Source: Chloroflexota bacterium
GTDB taxonomy: Bacteria > Chloroflexota > Anaerolineae > UBA7937 > B3-Chlor
DNA: 64,000 nucleotides
Direction of reading: 5' to 3'
Assembly: GCA_030613785.1 (NCBI GenBank)
Contig: JAUWLF010000002.1
Location: 49,553-113,552 of the forward strand
The notes beneath the pieces were generated by a model. The model worked only from the letters and a program-made list of their open reading frames with translations, was not told the origin of the DNA and searched no databases. Shown here piece by piece: positions 52,501 to 59,657 of this stretch. The first letter of the stretch is position 1. Each line of letters begins with the position of its first letter. The translations under genes were made by a program, and so were the position numbers.

Positions 52501-53242
52501 TCCCCGCGGGATGCGCTATGTCGGCCATGAGAATGCACCCACCGGGAACGGCATCGGCGATCTCCCTGAACTTCGACCAGTCAGGAGCCCAAGGATAGGA
52601 TGTGTACCCAGCGATGATCATCTTGGGCTGATGCCGGACGGCGAGCCTCATTATCTCATCGTAGTCCAGCAACTCCGTATTCCTGTCCACTTCGTAGGAA
52701 ACGATCCTGTAGTTCCTACCGGAGCGGTTGTACTCACTGCCATGGGTTAGATGACCGCCGTGTGACAGGGCCATGCCCATCACCATGTCGCCCGGCTGGA
52801 CGAAGGCATCGTAGACGGAGTTGTTTGCCGCCGCCCCGGACAACGGTTGAACGTTGACGTAGATCTGATCCGGCCCTATCTCGTCAGTGGCAAAGCATTC
52901 AGCGCACCGCCTCCGCGCGAGGGTCTCTACGAAATGAATGTAGTCGCACCCTTTGTAGAACCTTCGGTCACCATACCGTCGGTAGTAAGCTAGTTGATGA
53001 TCGAAATCCAGCAACAACCGCTCATCGTCCCTGGTCATGCGCGGCGGCGGATACCCCTCCGCATAGACATTGGTGAAGACAGAACCGAGGGCCTGTCGCA
53101 CGGGCCAGGAGCAGAAGCTCTCGGAAGGGATCAGAATCAGCCTCCTGGCCTGTCGTTCCTCCTCGAAGCTGACTAGCAGGTCCAGGTCAGGATCTACTTC
53201 CGAAATACCCTGTCGAATCAGGAAATCGTCACTCCCTCTCAC
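49532..53242 (-). CDS. SHMT-GcvT-GcvT triple fusion
   Basis: A 1,236-residue protein from GTG 53242 (GGAGG upstream). Residues 1-460 are serine hydroxymethyltransferase, with LIPSESF, YAEGYPPPR and the PLP lysine K270 in TFTTHKTLCGPRG. Residues about 500-790 are a first aminomethyltransferase-like domain without the C-terminal barrel; it keeps LIDDVS but has RNGIAGED where active GcvT has TGYTGED. Residues about 812-1220 are a full GcvT with GGVIDDIMVY, RTGYTGED and the barrel. The chain would join serine-glycine interconversion with glycine cleavage through shared tetrahydrofolate. GcvP and GcvH are not in the window. Confidence 0.9.
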   Translation of the reverse strand: MRGSDDFLIRQGISEVDPDLDLLVSFEEERQARRLILIPSESFCSWPVRQALGSVFTNVYAEGYPPPRMTRDDERLLLDFDHQLAYYRRYGDRRFYKGCDYIHFVETLARRRCAECFATDEIGPDQIYVNVQPLSGAAANNSVYDAFVQPGDMVMGMALSHGGHLTHGSEYNRSGRNYRIVSYEVDRNTELLDYDEIMRLAVRHQPKMIIAGYTSYPWAPDWSKFREIADAVPGGCILMADIAHPAGMVVARVYPTPVGYADVITFTTHKTLCGPRGAVILTTDEEKARLIDSAVFPGEQGGPHVNKFAAMAVAFKLAQTDEFKRLQQRIVENAVALAEALEKRGLRLAYGGTNTHLLVIDLNAVETDTGFPLKGELAARILELCGLVTNKNTIPGDESAADASGIRLGTPWVTQRGLGPEDMDELAEIIGRVLLNIKPFQYTGLTGDLPRGKIDLDVLEEMKREVAKLAERAGTERETRRDDYPHYFWVSRASSVKVGLLLDDHRRLGAELAEISGWTMPLHYQGQDEELKLAKRSAVVIDSSDVGVLEISGQRARPFLQEATTNNVAELSPGWSQRSFLLDKDGVLIDDVSILHLEGDERGRERYLMLTNAANTEKVKAWLRGLSDAYVLFDNEDIFRKVQGPAVVQDLGEVPDIGSRRVALTLHGPESTAILQEAGWSVSGLENGSFWQGEVNGVKALVLRNGIAGEDLQYQILVHPDSGAQVWSVLLESGAKPAGLATRDALRTEAGLPCYRNEESRPHGTTLLKGGHASCFHLSKPYFIGERGLDNLRSEVQKEEFVWREIDGEARRTPLYEEHRKLTKKIVPFAGWEMPLWYTTVLGEHRAVREAAGLFDVAHMGVLEVSGDHAASFVDLVTTNYVRWLEDGQSQYSYLLDPDGGVIDDIMVYRRAVDRYMVVVNAVNAEKDLAWLRAVNSRRYLIDREHPEKEIEGQVAISDLKDPSSGQEQRVDMALQGPNSLSILQRLTNDPGLKDRLARIRRTEFIETQLEGIEAIVSRTGYTGEDIAHELYLHPKDAPRMWSLLLERGQDLGIRPCGLGARDSTRTEAGLPLYGHELAGVHDISPTGAGFAPYVKLHKPYFIGRQAHLEREARRRMEIIRFRMKAKGIRAIRPDDTVVTRRGEYIGAVTSCSLDVEGYQLGMAYVNRKYTQEGTQLRIFPLPSGDRSELEKDKRRLAVGDKVLVAEEAVVLSRFPVEEEEHAACSSFPPVEICSD

Positions 53243-53336
53243 GAGTTCAACCCTCCAATAGGGTGACAGTCGGGAACCCAGCAGATCAACAAGACCCCAG
53301 TGTTGGAGAATCGGCTCAACACCCGCGAGAACAACG

Positions 53337-53810
53337 CTAGTCCTCTACAACCTGCCAATACTTCATCTCCTCCTGCATTTGATCCTTCATCTCCTCAGCT
53401 AGACTCCCAGTCACCTTCATGTAGACCGCTTTCGCCTCCACCGCTACGGTCCCGTCTTTCAAACGAAGCTCGCCACGCCCCTCGACAGTACGGCTGCGAA
53501 CCCGCGTCAACTCGCCCATCAGAGTCAGTTCCTCTCCAATGGGAACTGGCTTGCGGAAGCGCATCTCTGCCTTGGCGGTCATCATCCACGGGTGATCATC
53601 CAATTCCATGGCTGCCCTGCCTATCACTTCGTCCAGCAGGGCGAACGTGATCCCACCATGAAGAAAGCCTGGATAGCCTTGGAGTTCATCCTCGGGAGTG
53701 AACTTCGCCCAAGTGCATTCCCCATCCGACTCAAAGATGATCTTCAAACCTATCGGGTTCTGAATTCCGCAGACAAAGCACATGCGAGAGTTGGGTTGCC
53801 GCTGTCTCAT
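53337..53810 (-). CDS. Hotdog-fold thioesterase (PaaI family)
   Basis: A 157-residue single hotdog domain. NSRMCFVCGIQNPIGLKI and PGFLHGGITFALLDEVIG (the HGG active-site loop and the acidic residue in the long helix) mark the PaaI/YbdB-like acyl-CoA thioesterases. Conserved fold features continue to FRKPVPIGEELTL. It is probably co-transcribed after fabF and may release or edit acyl thioesters. Confidence 0.87.
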   Translation of the reverse strand: MRQRQPNSRMCFVCGIQNPIGLKIIFESDGECTWAKFTPEDELQGYPGFLHGGITFALLDEVIGRAAMELDDHPWMMTAKAEMRFRKPVPIGEELTLMGELTRVRSRTVEGRGELRLKDGTVAVEAKAVYMKVTGSLAEEMKDQMQEEMKYWQVVED

Positions 53811-53871
53811 CTATGATCCTCTCATCAGGCGCAGTATCCCCCCCCACGATTCAGAGAAAGGGATCCCTGAC

Positions 53872-55254
53872 TCAGCGATATCTGCCTAGCACAAGGCATG
53901 CGTTCTGACCGCCCAACCCGAAGGAGTTGGACAGAGCCACATCGACCTCAACCTTGCGGGCCACATTGGGTACATAGTCCAGATCACACGCAGGATCGGG
54001 AGTCTCATAGTTGATCGTGGGATGGATGACCCCGTGCTCGATCGTCAAGGCGCAAACAATGGTCTCGACCGCCCCTGCTCCCCCGAATAGGTGCCCAATC
54101 ATAGACTTCGTGGAGCTTATCGGCACCTGATACGCATGTTCACCGAGGGCTTTCTTGATCGCCAAGGTCTCCATAGCATCGTTGAGCACTGTCGAGGTAC
54201 CGTGGGCGTTTATGTAGTCCACCTCTTCAGGTCTCACGCGGGCATTTTCCAGGGCCCATCTAATCGCCCGCGCGGCGCCCTCCGCCTCTGGATCGGGCGC
54301 TGCCAAATTGTAGGCGTCGCACGTCGCTGAGTATCCCAGGATTTCCGCATAGATGTGTGCTCCTCTTCTGACCGCGTGATCCAGATTCTCCAGAATCAGG
54401 ATTCCGCAGCCCTCTGAGCAGACAAAACCATCGCGATCCTTGTCGAAAGGACGTGATGCCCTTTGAGGCTCGTCGTTGCGAGTCGACAGGCCGCGCATGG
54501 CACAGAACCCGGCGAGACCCACTTCAGCATTGGTGCTCTCAGTCCCGCCAGCAATCATCACCCGAGCTGCTCCCCGGCGTATGACCTCGGCCGCCTCTCC
54601 CACGGCTTGCACCCCGGCCGCACAAGCTGTGGTCACAGTGTTGTTGTAGCCCTTGAGACCGTACAGATGAGCAAGATGAAAAGCCGCTATGTTGGGCGTC
54701 ATCGTCACCAAGTAGAAGGGCGAAACACGTTTGCCCCCCAGTAGATTGCGCACCGCCTCATCGGTGGCGTTCAAGCCCCCAATCGCCGTTCCTATCAGCA
54801 CCCCGACCTCTTCAGGGCCAACCTCTTCGATTCGCAGTCGTGAGTCCTCTAGAGCTTCCTTGGCAGCAGCCACGGCAAAATGGCTAAAACGCTCCATACG
54901 CCGAGCTTCTTTGAAGTTCATGTACTCGACCGGATCGAAGCCTTTCACCTCTCCACCGATCTTGCTAGGGTAGTTGCTGGCATCAACCTGAGTCACGAGG
55001 TCAATGCCAGAGCGGCCCTCTACCAGAGCCGCCCAGGTCTTTGCGACGTTCAAAGCCAAAGGGGTTATGGCCCCCACTCCTGTGATCACGACGCGATTCC
55101 GCATCCTAAGGCTCTTCAGTAGTTCCTCCAGCTCAGCCTCATCCAGAGCCGTATGCCCAGGTGTGCCGCCGTCGATGGCATCCAGTTCCCTCTGCAGCGC
55201 TATCCTCACCTGGATAGGTAGTTCTCGCAGTCTCTCTTCGAGGGGCGTCATCAA
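53872..55254 (-). CDS. fabF: 3-oxoacyl-ACP synthase II (FabF) with N-terminal extension
   Basis: A 460-residue KAS II. The catalytic triad is complete: C211 in TTACAAGVQ, H351 in NAHGTST and H388 in MIGHLFGGAGA, with K383 conserved. The usual start corresponds to M51 (MRNRVVITGVGA), but only the longer start has AAGGAG in place, so 50 extra residues (charged, helical) precede the fold. It elongates acyl-ACP in fatty acid synthesis. It follows plsX by 29 bases. Confidence 0.92.
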   Translation of the reverse strand: MMTPLEERLRELPIQVRIALQRELDAIDGGTPGHTALDEAELEELLKSLRMRNRVVITGVGAITPLALNVAKTWAALVEGRSGIDLVTQVDASNYPSKIGGEVKGFDPVEYMNFKEARRMERFSHFAVAAAKEALEDSRLRIEEVGPEEVGVLIGTAIGGLNATDEAVRNLLGGKRVSPFYLVTMTPNIAAFHLAHLYGLKGYNNTVTTACAAGVQAVGEAAEVIRRGAARVMIAGGTESTNAEVGLAGFCAMRGLSTRNDEPQRASRPFDKDRDGFVCSEGCGILILENLDHAVRRGAHIYAEILGYSATCDAYNLAAPDPEAEGAARAIRWALENARVRPEEVDYINAHGTSTVLNDAMETLAIKKALGEHAYQVPISSTKSMIGHLFGGAGAVETIVCALTIEHGVIHPTINYETPDPACDLDYVPNVARKVEVDVALSNSFGLGGQNACLVLGRYR

Positions 55255-55283
55255 CTACTCCTTGTCTCTTGATCTGAATGACC

Positions 55284-56279
55284 TCACAGACCTGTGTCCT
55301 GGAGGCTCTCACTGATAGCTTGCAGCATTCCGCCTTCCACAGCACGCTTTGCTACCCCTATGCCGTTCATGATCGCTTTGGCGTTGGAGCGGCCATGACC
55401 CACAATGACCACTCCATCAATCCCCAACAGTGGTACCCCTCCGATCTCGGTGTAGTCCAGTACTCTCCTTGCCCTGGCGAACGCGGGCCTCGCCAACAGA
55501 CCTCCCAAGGCGGTCAGAGGGCTGCTCTTGATCTCTTTCTCGATGACACCAGTCAAGAACTTGCTGAGACCCTCCGAAAGCTTGACTATGACGTTGCCGG
55601 TGAGACCATCGGTGACTACAACATCGGCAAGACCCATGGGAATGTCCTTGCCCTCCACGTTGCCGATGAAGTTCAGATGGCTGGCCTTCAGCAGTTGGTA
55701 CGCTTCCTTGACCAAGGCGCTGCCTTTGCCTTCCTCCTCTCCATTGGAGACTATTCCAACGCTGGGTTCCTGCACACCGAGCAGTTTTTCCGCGTAGATA
55801 CTGCCCATGATACCGAATTGAAGCAGCCACTCTGCCTTGCAGTCGGTATTGGCTCCCACATCCAGCAACACGCAGTGGCCCTTGCTTGTAGGGAATACGA
55901 GGCTGAACGCCGGGCGTCTTATGCCTGGGATACGCCCCAGCCGGAAAAGCGCAGCAGCCATCACTCCGCCCGAATGGCCTGCAGAGTAGAAGGCCTCGGC
56001 CTTGCCCGCTCTCACCAGATCCATACCCACCACCATGGACGAGTCTTTCTTGGTCCTGGCGGCATAGGCCGGCTCGGCCTCCATCTCTAGCACCTGGCTG
56101 GCGTGAACGATCTGTAGGCTCAGGCTGGACGTGTCATAGTTCGCCAGTTCGCTGTTCAGCGTATCCCGTTTACCCACCAGTACCACCTCGAGGCCGTACT
56201 TCCTGGCGGCCCATACTCCGCCCTCAACGGTCGCCTGGGGAGCGTGGTCACCACCCATGGCGTCCAAGACGATTCGCAT
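55284..56279 (-). CDS. plsX: Phosphate acyltransferase PlsX
   Basis: A 331-residue enzyme. MRIVLDAMGGDHAP, AGHSGGVMAAAL, DVGANTDCK and GNVEGKDIP are family landmarks. It makes acyl-phosphate from acyl-ACP for PlsY in phospholipid synthesis. AAGGGGG precedes its ATG. The gene heads a - strand run with fabF, the thioesterase, the SHMT fusion and the LarA-family gene; the likely promoter lies 424 bases upstream. Confidence 0.93.
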   Translation of the reverse strand: MRIVLDAMGGDHAPQATVEGGVWAARKYGLEVVLVGKRDTLNSELANYDTSSLSLQIVHASQVLEMEAEPAYAARTKKDSSMVVGMDLVRAGKAEAFYSAGHSGGVMAAALFRLGRIPGIRRPAFSLVFPTSKGHCVLLDVGANTDCKAEWLLQFGIMGSIYAEKLLGVQEPSVGIVSNGEEEGKGSALVKEAYQLLKASHLNFIGNVEGKDIPMGLADVVVTDGLTGNVIVKLSEGLSKFLTGVIEKEIKSSPLTALGGLLARPAFARARRVLDYTEIGGVPLLGIDGVVIVGHGRSNAKAIMNGIGVAKRAVEGGMLQAISESLQDTGL

Positions 56280-56702
56280 TGTCCGCCCCCTTTCACAAGC
56301 TCTCAGAATCCGTATGCTGTGATACCTGCAAGACCTGAGTCAGCGAGAGATATCAAGTCTGCTCACCCATCAACGAGAGGCAATCCACCGGCCTCGAGCA
56401 GCTCCCTTCCCGACTCCGTGAGCCAAACCGCCCCTCGAGCCACATTGGCGTCGGCGATGTTGGCTGCCTCTTGGCTCTTGCCATCGTGGATCGATGAGAC
56501 CCTGAGTGCAATGGCAAGCCGATTCCTCATGGACACCAATATTGCGTCCATGACCTAGGACATACAGCGTGTCGTGGTTGAGTTGACCAGCGCGGCCCAC
56601 TGCTAGATCCCTCAGGAGCTGACGAAGACTGCCCACGTGCCTCATCTTCGCGACCTTAAGTCAGCCTGTGTGCGGGACAAAGCCAAGTCTTGCCAGGGCC
56701 CA

Positions 56703-56731
56703 ATTATAAGGGTCGGTGTGACGAACGTCAA
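56703..56731 (-). promoter_or_regulatory. Near-consensus promoter upstream of plsX (- strand)
   Basis: On the - strand TTGACG, 17 bases, TATAAT. Transcription from about 56,696 would give a leader of about 415 bases before plsX unless the small frames between are translated. Confidence 0.75.
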
Positions 56732-57250
56732 GTGGCAGACGAGTGTGCAACAGACTTCCTCTGCGGAGAGGCCCGCATCTGAAACCCCACTCCTAGAGAG
56801 GTGACTACCCCCCCCAAAGTGACCTGCCTGCGCCACCGCGCGAATCGATCTCGCAGCAACCTTCGTGCGTGCAGCTCCCACGTATCCACTCGTAGAACAG
56901 ACTGGGAACCTGTCCCACGGGTTGCGGAGACGTCCGGCAGAGGCAATCTGCGACCTGACGCGGTGGGGCCCCCAGGCGCTCCTGTGCAACACCGAGAGAT
57001 GGTAGATCCTCGCGCACCCTAGGGGGACGCTAGCCTACTACCGCACGCCAAGTGGTGTGCTATCTGCTTAATGAAGTCTGGCATCCGTCCTGAAAGGCCA
57101 AGCGCAGTGCGTAGCTGTCACGTTTCCGTGCGTGCCCCAGCTATTCGCGGGGCTGGGCGCTTGCCAAACTGGTCTTGTCGTCCTTCGATCGTACAGAGAT
57201 CCGAAGCCAGCCCCAAGGCGTGAGAAGGCCTCCCGGTCGGTTTCGAGCAC

Positions 57251-57279
57251 TTGACAATTGTCCACAGATGTATTATTAT
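57251..57279 (+). promoter_or_regulatory. Promoter for the rpsU operon
   Basis: TTGACA, 17 bases, TATTAT on the + strand. The start point near 57,286 leaves a leader of about 210 bases before rpsU. Confidence 0.75.
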
Positions 57280-57497
57280 TTGTTGGAGTGAGGCCATCGC
57301 TGTGCTGACACCAGGATTGCCTAAGTGAGGACGGGGATAGTCTGTACTGTCACAAGTCTCGGTCGCTGTCCCCACGGGGTTTGGCAGGATAACGACCGAG
57401 ATTTTTGTTTCTCGCAGAAGTCGAGTCCATGGCTGTCTTCTCCTGTCCAAGCGATGGTGTCGGGGAATCGGAAGAGAGAGGTGGTGAGAAGTGGTAG

Positions 57498-57689
57498 ATG
57501 ACTGTCCAACTCAGACAAGGGGAATCTCAGGATGAGCTGCTGCGACGCTTTCGCAAGCAAGTCGCCAACAGCGGCATCCTAGGAGACCTCAGGAAAAGAA
57601 GATGGTTCGTATCCAGGGGCGAGAAGCGAAGGATGCAGCGCAAGAGGGCCATACGCAAGGCCAGGCAACGCCGTAGAAGGAAGAGTTAG
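57498..57689 (+). CDS. rpsU: 30S ribosomal protein bS21
   Basis: A 63-residue, strongly basic protein. GESQDELLRRFRKQVANSG and the C-terminal arginine/lysine run (RKARQRRRRKS) fit bS21, which sits near the anti-Shine-Dalgarno region of the 30S subunit. GAGAGG lies upstream. It is followed 39 bases later by the cold-shock gene, so translation and cold adaptation are co-regulated here. Confidence 0.93.
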   Translation: MTVQLRQGESQDELLRRFRKQVANSGILGDLRKRRWFVSRGEKRRMQRKRAIRKARQRRRRKS

Positions 57690-57728
57690 TGCGCGACATG
57701 CGAGTGTTATCGAGAGTCTCTGAGGCTG

Positions 57729-58106
57729 ATGATGATCTTCACCGACAAGGTTCTAAAGTGCGCTTCATGCGGAACAGAGTTCATCTTCGGAGTCGAGCAG
57801 CAGCGTGTGCAAGCGTCCCAGGGTGAAGTCGAGGAACCTGTCCTTTGCCCTGCCTGCAAAGAGAGAAGCGCGGAGGGCTCTAGCACCTCGGGCGTACTGA
57901 CGGGTCACGTAAAGTGGTTCAGCATCAGAAGAGGATACGGCTTCATCACTCGCGATGATGGTGGTGGAGATGTCTTCGTCCACCATTCGGGCATCCAGGG
58001 GGAAGATTTCAAAGCCCTGTTTGAAGGGCAGAAGGTAAGCTTCGATATCTTAGAGGAACCCAGGGGGCCAAAAGCCGTCAACGTCGTCCCCCAAGAAGAA
58101 GACTAA
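57729..58106 (+). CDS. Zinc-ribbon plus cold-shock domain protein
   Basis: A 125-residue two-domain protein. Residues about 10-45 form a four-cysteine zinc ribbon (CASCGTEF and LCPACKE). Residues about 58-122 are a cold-shock domain with RNP1 [11 protein letters not shown] and RNP2 DVFVHHSGI. Plain CspA proteins lack the ribbon. It likely binds single-stranded RNA during stress. A second ATG at 57,732 is equally possible as the start. Confidence 0.9.
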   Translation: MMIFTDKVLKCASCGTEFIFGVEQQRVQASQGEVEEPVLCPACKERSAEGSSTSGVLTGHVKWFSIRRGYGFITRDDGGGDVFVHHSGIQGEDFKALFEGQKVSFDILEEPRGPKAVNVVPQEED

Positions 58107-58257
58107 GCTCTTCAGCCTCGAACACCGTGATCCGCGTTGGGAGTTCCTATGGTGTTACCCCTCCGAATACTGTCAGAAATGACCCTCTGAGCATGCGTGT
58201 TGTGGTCCCAACGTGCGGAGCTGTCGGCTAATCGGAGATCATTGAGGTAATCCTACG

Positions 58258-58593
58258 ATGGATGAGAAGCAGCAAAACGCAGTCAGAGAGAGATTGGAAA
58301 CGGAGCTTTCCGAGGCCCTGGCCGAGCTTGACCGCTTGGAAGAGAAGCTACAGATTGAAGTTGAGTACGGCCTCGGCGAGGGAGATCCGAACATCTACGA
58401 GCGAGAGATGAACATGGCACTTCGAAGGCGAGCCAGAAGGAAGGTTAAGTCCTTGCAAGAGGCCTTGAAGAAGTCTGAGGAAGGCACATACGGTATTTGT
58501 GAAAGATGCGGAGGGGAGATCAGCGCCCAGCGCTTGGAGGCTTTGCCCGAGGCACGGCTTTGCATCGAGTGTGCGCAGAAGGCGGGCAGATAG
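58258..58593 (+). CDS. TraR/DksA-type zinc-finger protein
   Basis: A 111-residue protein: an N-terminal coiled-coil (LEAELDRLEEKLQIE-like helices up to residue 70), then a zinc finger CERCGGEI ... CIECAQK, both typical of the TraR/DksA family that enters the RNA polymerase secondary channel. The coiled-coil tip lacks an obvious DxxDxA motif, so it may not act exactly like DksA. It is followed by a clear terminator. Confidence 0.87.
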   Translation: MDEKQQNAVRERLETELSEALAELDRLEEKLQIEVEYGLGEGDPNIYEREMNMALRRRARRKVKSLQEALKKSEEGTYGICERCGGEISAQRLEALPEARLCIECAQKAGR

Positions 58594-59047
58594 ATAGCTG
58601 ACAATGGATCTACGTCGCAGACACGATCTCATCGTTGGAGACGCCATCAACGTGATGGCGTCTTTCCCTATGGCCGAAGCGTGCCTGATTTCCTGTCTGG
58701 CTGGGGGATCCCGTGCGCCTCGCGCCTGTTCCCTCGTTGGGCCCTGGCCCACGACCGTTCATGGTTCATCCTTTGTCGGTGCATCCCCGGCTCAGCCCTC
58801 ACACGGGTGAGCCGAACTGTATGGCAAAGAAGTCCGATCCCGTTGCCGACAGACCCATCCCCGCAGTGCAAACTCTGAGCGTTGCACCAGTTGGATGGAG
58901 ACACACTGAACATCATTGTCCATCAATGCGCTCCGTTGTTCCGACCCTTGGAGAAACCGTTGTGACGTCACCACACGTGCCTGCTACAGACGCTTGTCTG
59001 AACATCTGAACTGGAACCACCCATCCCAGTGTCGAAAGGAGACTGAC
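58594..59047. other. Intergenic region after the DksA-type gene
   Basis: Beyond the terminator at 58,640-58,668 nothing gene-like is seen in these 454 bases. Short frames are open on both strands but have no ribosome binding sites or recognisable domains. Confidence 0.6.
58640..58668 (+). terminator. Rho-independent terminator
   Basis: GACGCCATCA and TGATGGCGTC form a perfect 10 bp stem with an ACG loop, followed by TTTCCC. It ends the rpsU/cold-shock/DksA-type transcript. Confidence 0.75.
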
Positions 59048-59503
59048 ATGGCACAGCACGACGAAGGCAGCGCACAACCGATTCAAGACGAACGAATCAT
59101 GGCCGCCATATCCCACGCCAGTATCATCGCCGGTGGGTTCGGCATAGTGGTGGCGGCCGTCATCTGGCTGATGCAGAAAGAGAAATCCAGCTACGTGCGG
59201 TTTCAATCGCTTCAGGCCACGGTGTACCAGTTCGTGGGAACGCTCGCCCTCCTGCTGGCATGGGCGTGCTGGGGGTGTTTCTATGCTCTCTCCTTCGTTC
59301 CTATGATGAGAAACCCTCAAGGATTTGAGGACGCACCACCACCCATCTTCTGGATCTCTCTGGCCTCCATGGTCGTACCTCTTGTGATCATGGGATTGTG
59401 GTGGCTCTACGGCCTCTACGGCGGCTTGCGGACCTTGCAGGGCCGTGACTTCCAGTACCTGGGCTTGGGATCCAAGGTCAGGAGGTACATGTCAGAGGAA
59501 TGA
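59048..59503 (+). CDS. DUF4870 family membrane protein
   Basis: A 151-residue protein from ATG 59048 with AAAGGAGA five bases upstream. After DERIMAAISHASIIAGGFG come about three transmembrane segments, and KEKSSYVRFQSLQATVYQ is the conserved DUF4870/Tic20-like loop. Function unknown; such proteins are widespread small membrane components. The frame is open further upstream, but without a ribosome binding site. Confidence 0.82.
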   Translation: MAQHDEGSAQPIQDERIMAAISHASIIAGGFGIVVAAVIWLMQKEKSSYVRFQSLQATVYQFVGTLALLLAWACWGCFYALSFVPMMRNPQGFEDAPPPIFWISLASMVVPLVIMGLWWLYGLYGGLRTLQGRDFQYLGLGSKVRRYMSEE

Positions 59504-59657
59504 TATACGTTCGCGAGGTACAGCAGCAGTTGAACCGCCCAAGGCATGCTTCGTGACAGAGGGCGCACTCGTGCCTACGCTGACGCGAAAGAGAGTCCGA
59601 CCTGATTGAGTTCACCGAGCATCCCTTGGCCGTCTTGAGTCTGAAGAGAATAGCCTC

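Larger units (their letters stand above)
56280..57497. other. 1.2 kb region without a convincing gene
   Basis: No gene can be supported. It contains a strong - strand promoter (56,703-56,731) reading toward plsX and a + strand promoter (57,251-57,279) reading toward rpsU. On the - strand two overlapping frames (56,370-56,645, opening MRHVGSLRQLLRDL; and 56,363-56,551, ending LTESGRELLEAGGLP) look like pieces of one frameshifted small gene, but no family is recognisable. The part 56,740-57,240 shows no clear signal. Confidence 0.55.

Noticed and set aside
56370..56645. A 91-residue protein on the - strand upstream of plsX
   Set aside because: The second half loses protein-like composition and the sensible sequence continues in another frame; no family is recognised and no good ribosome site is present.
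58668..59009. Open frames on both strands between the DksA-type and DUF4870 genes
   Set aside because: They lie after a strong terminator, lack ribosome sites and show no domain; they look like chance frames in GC-rich DNA.
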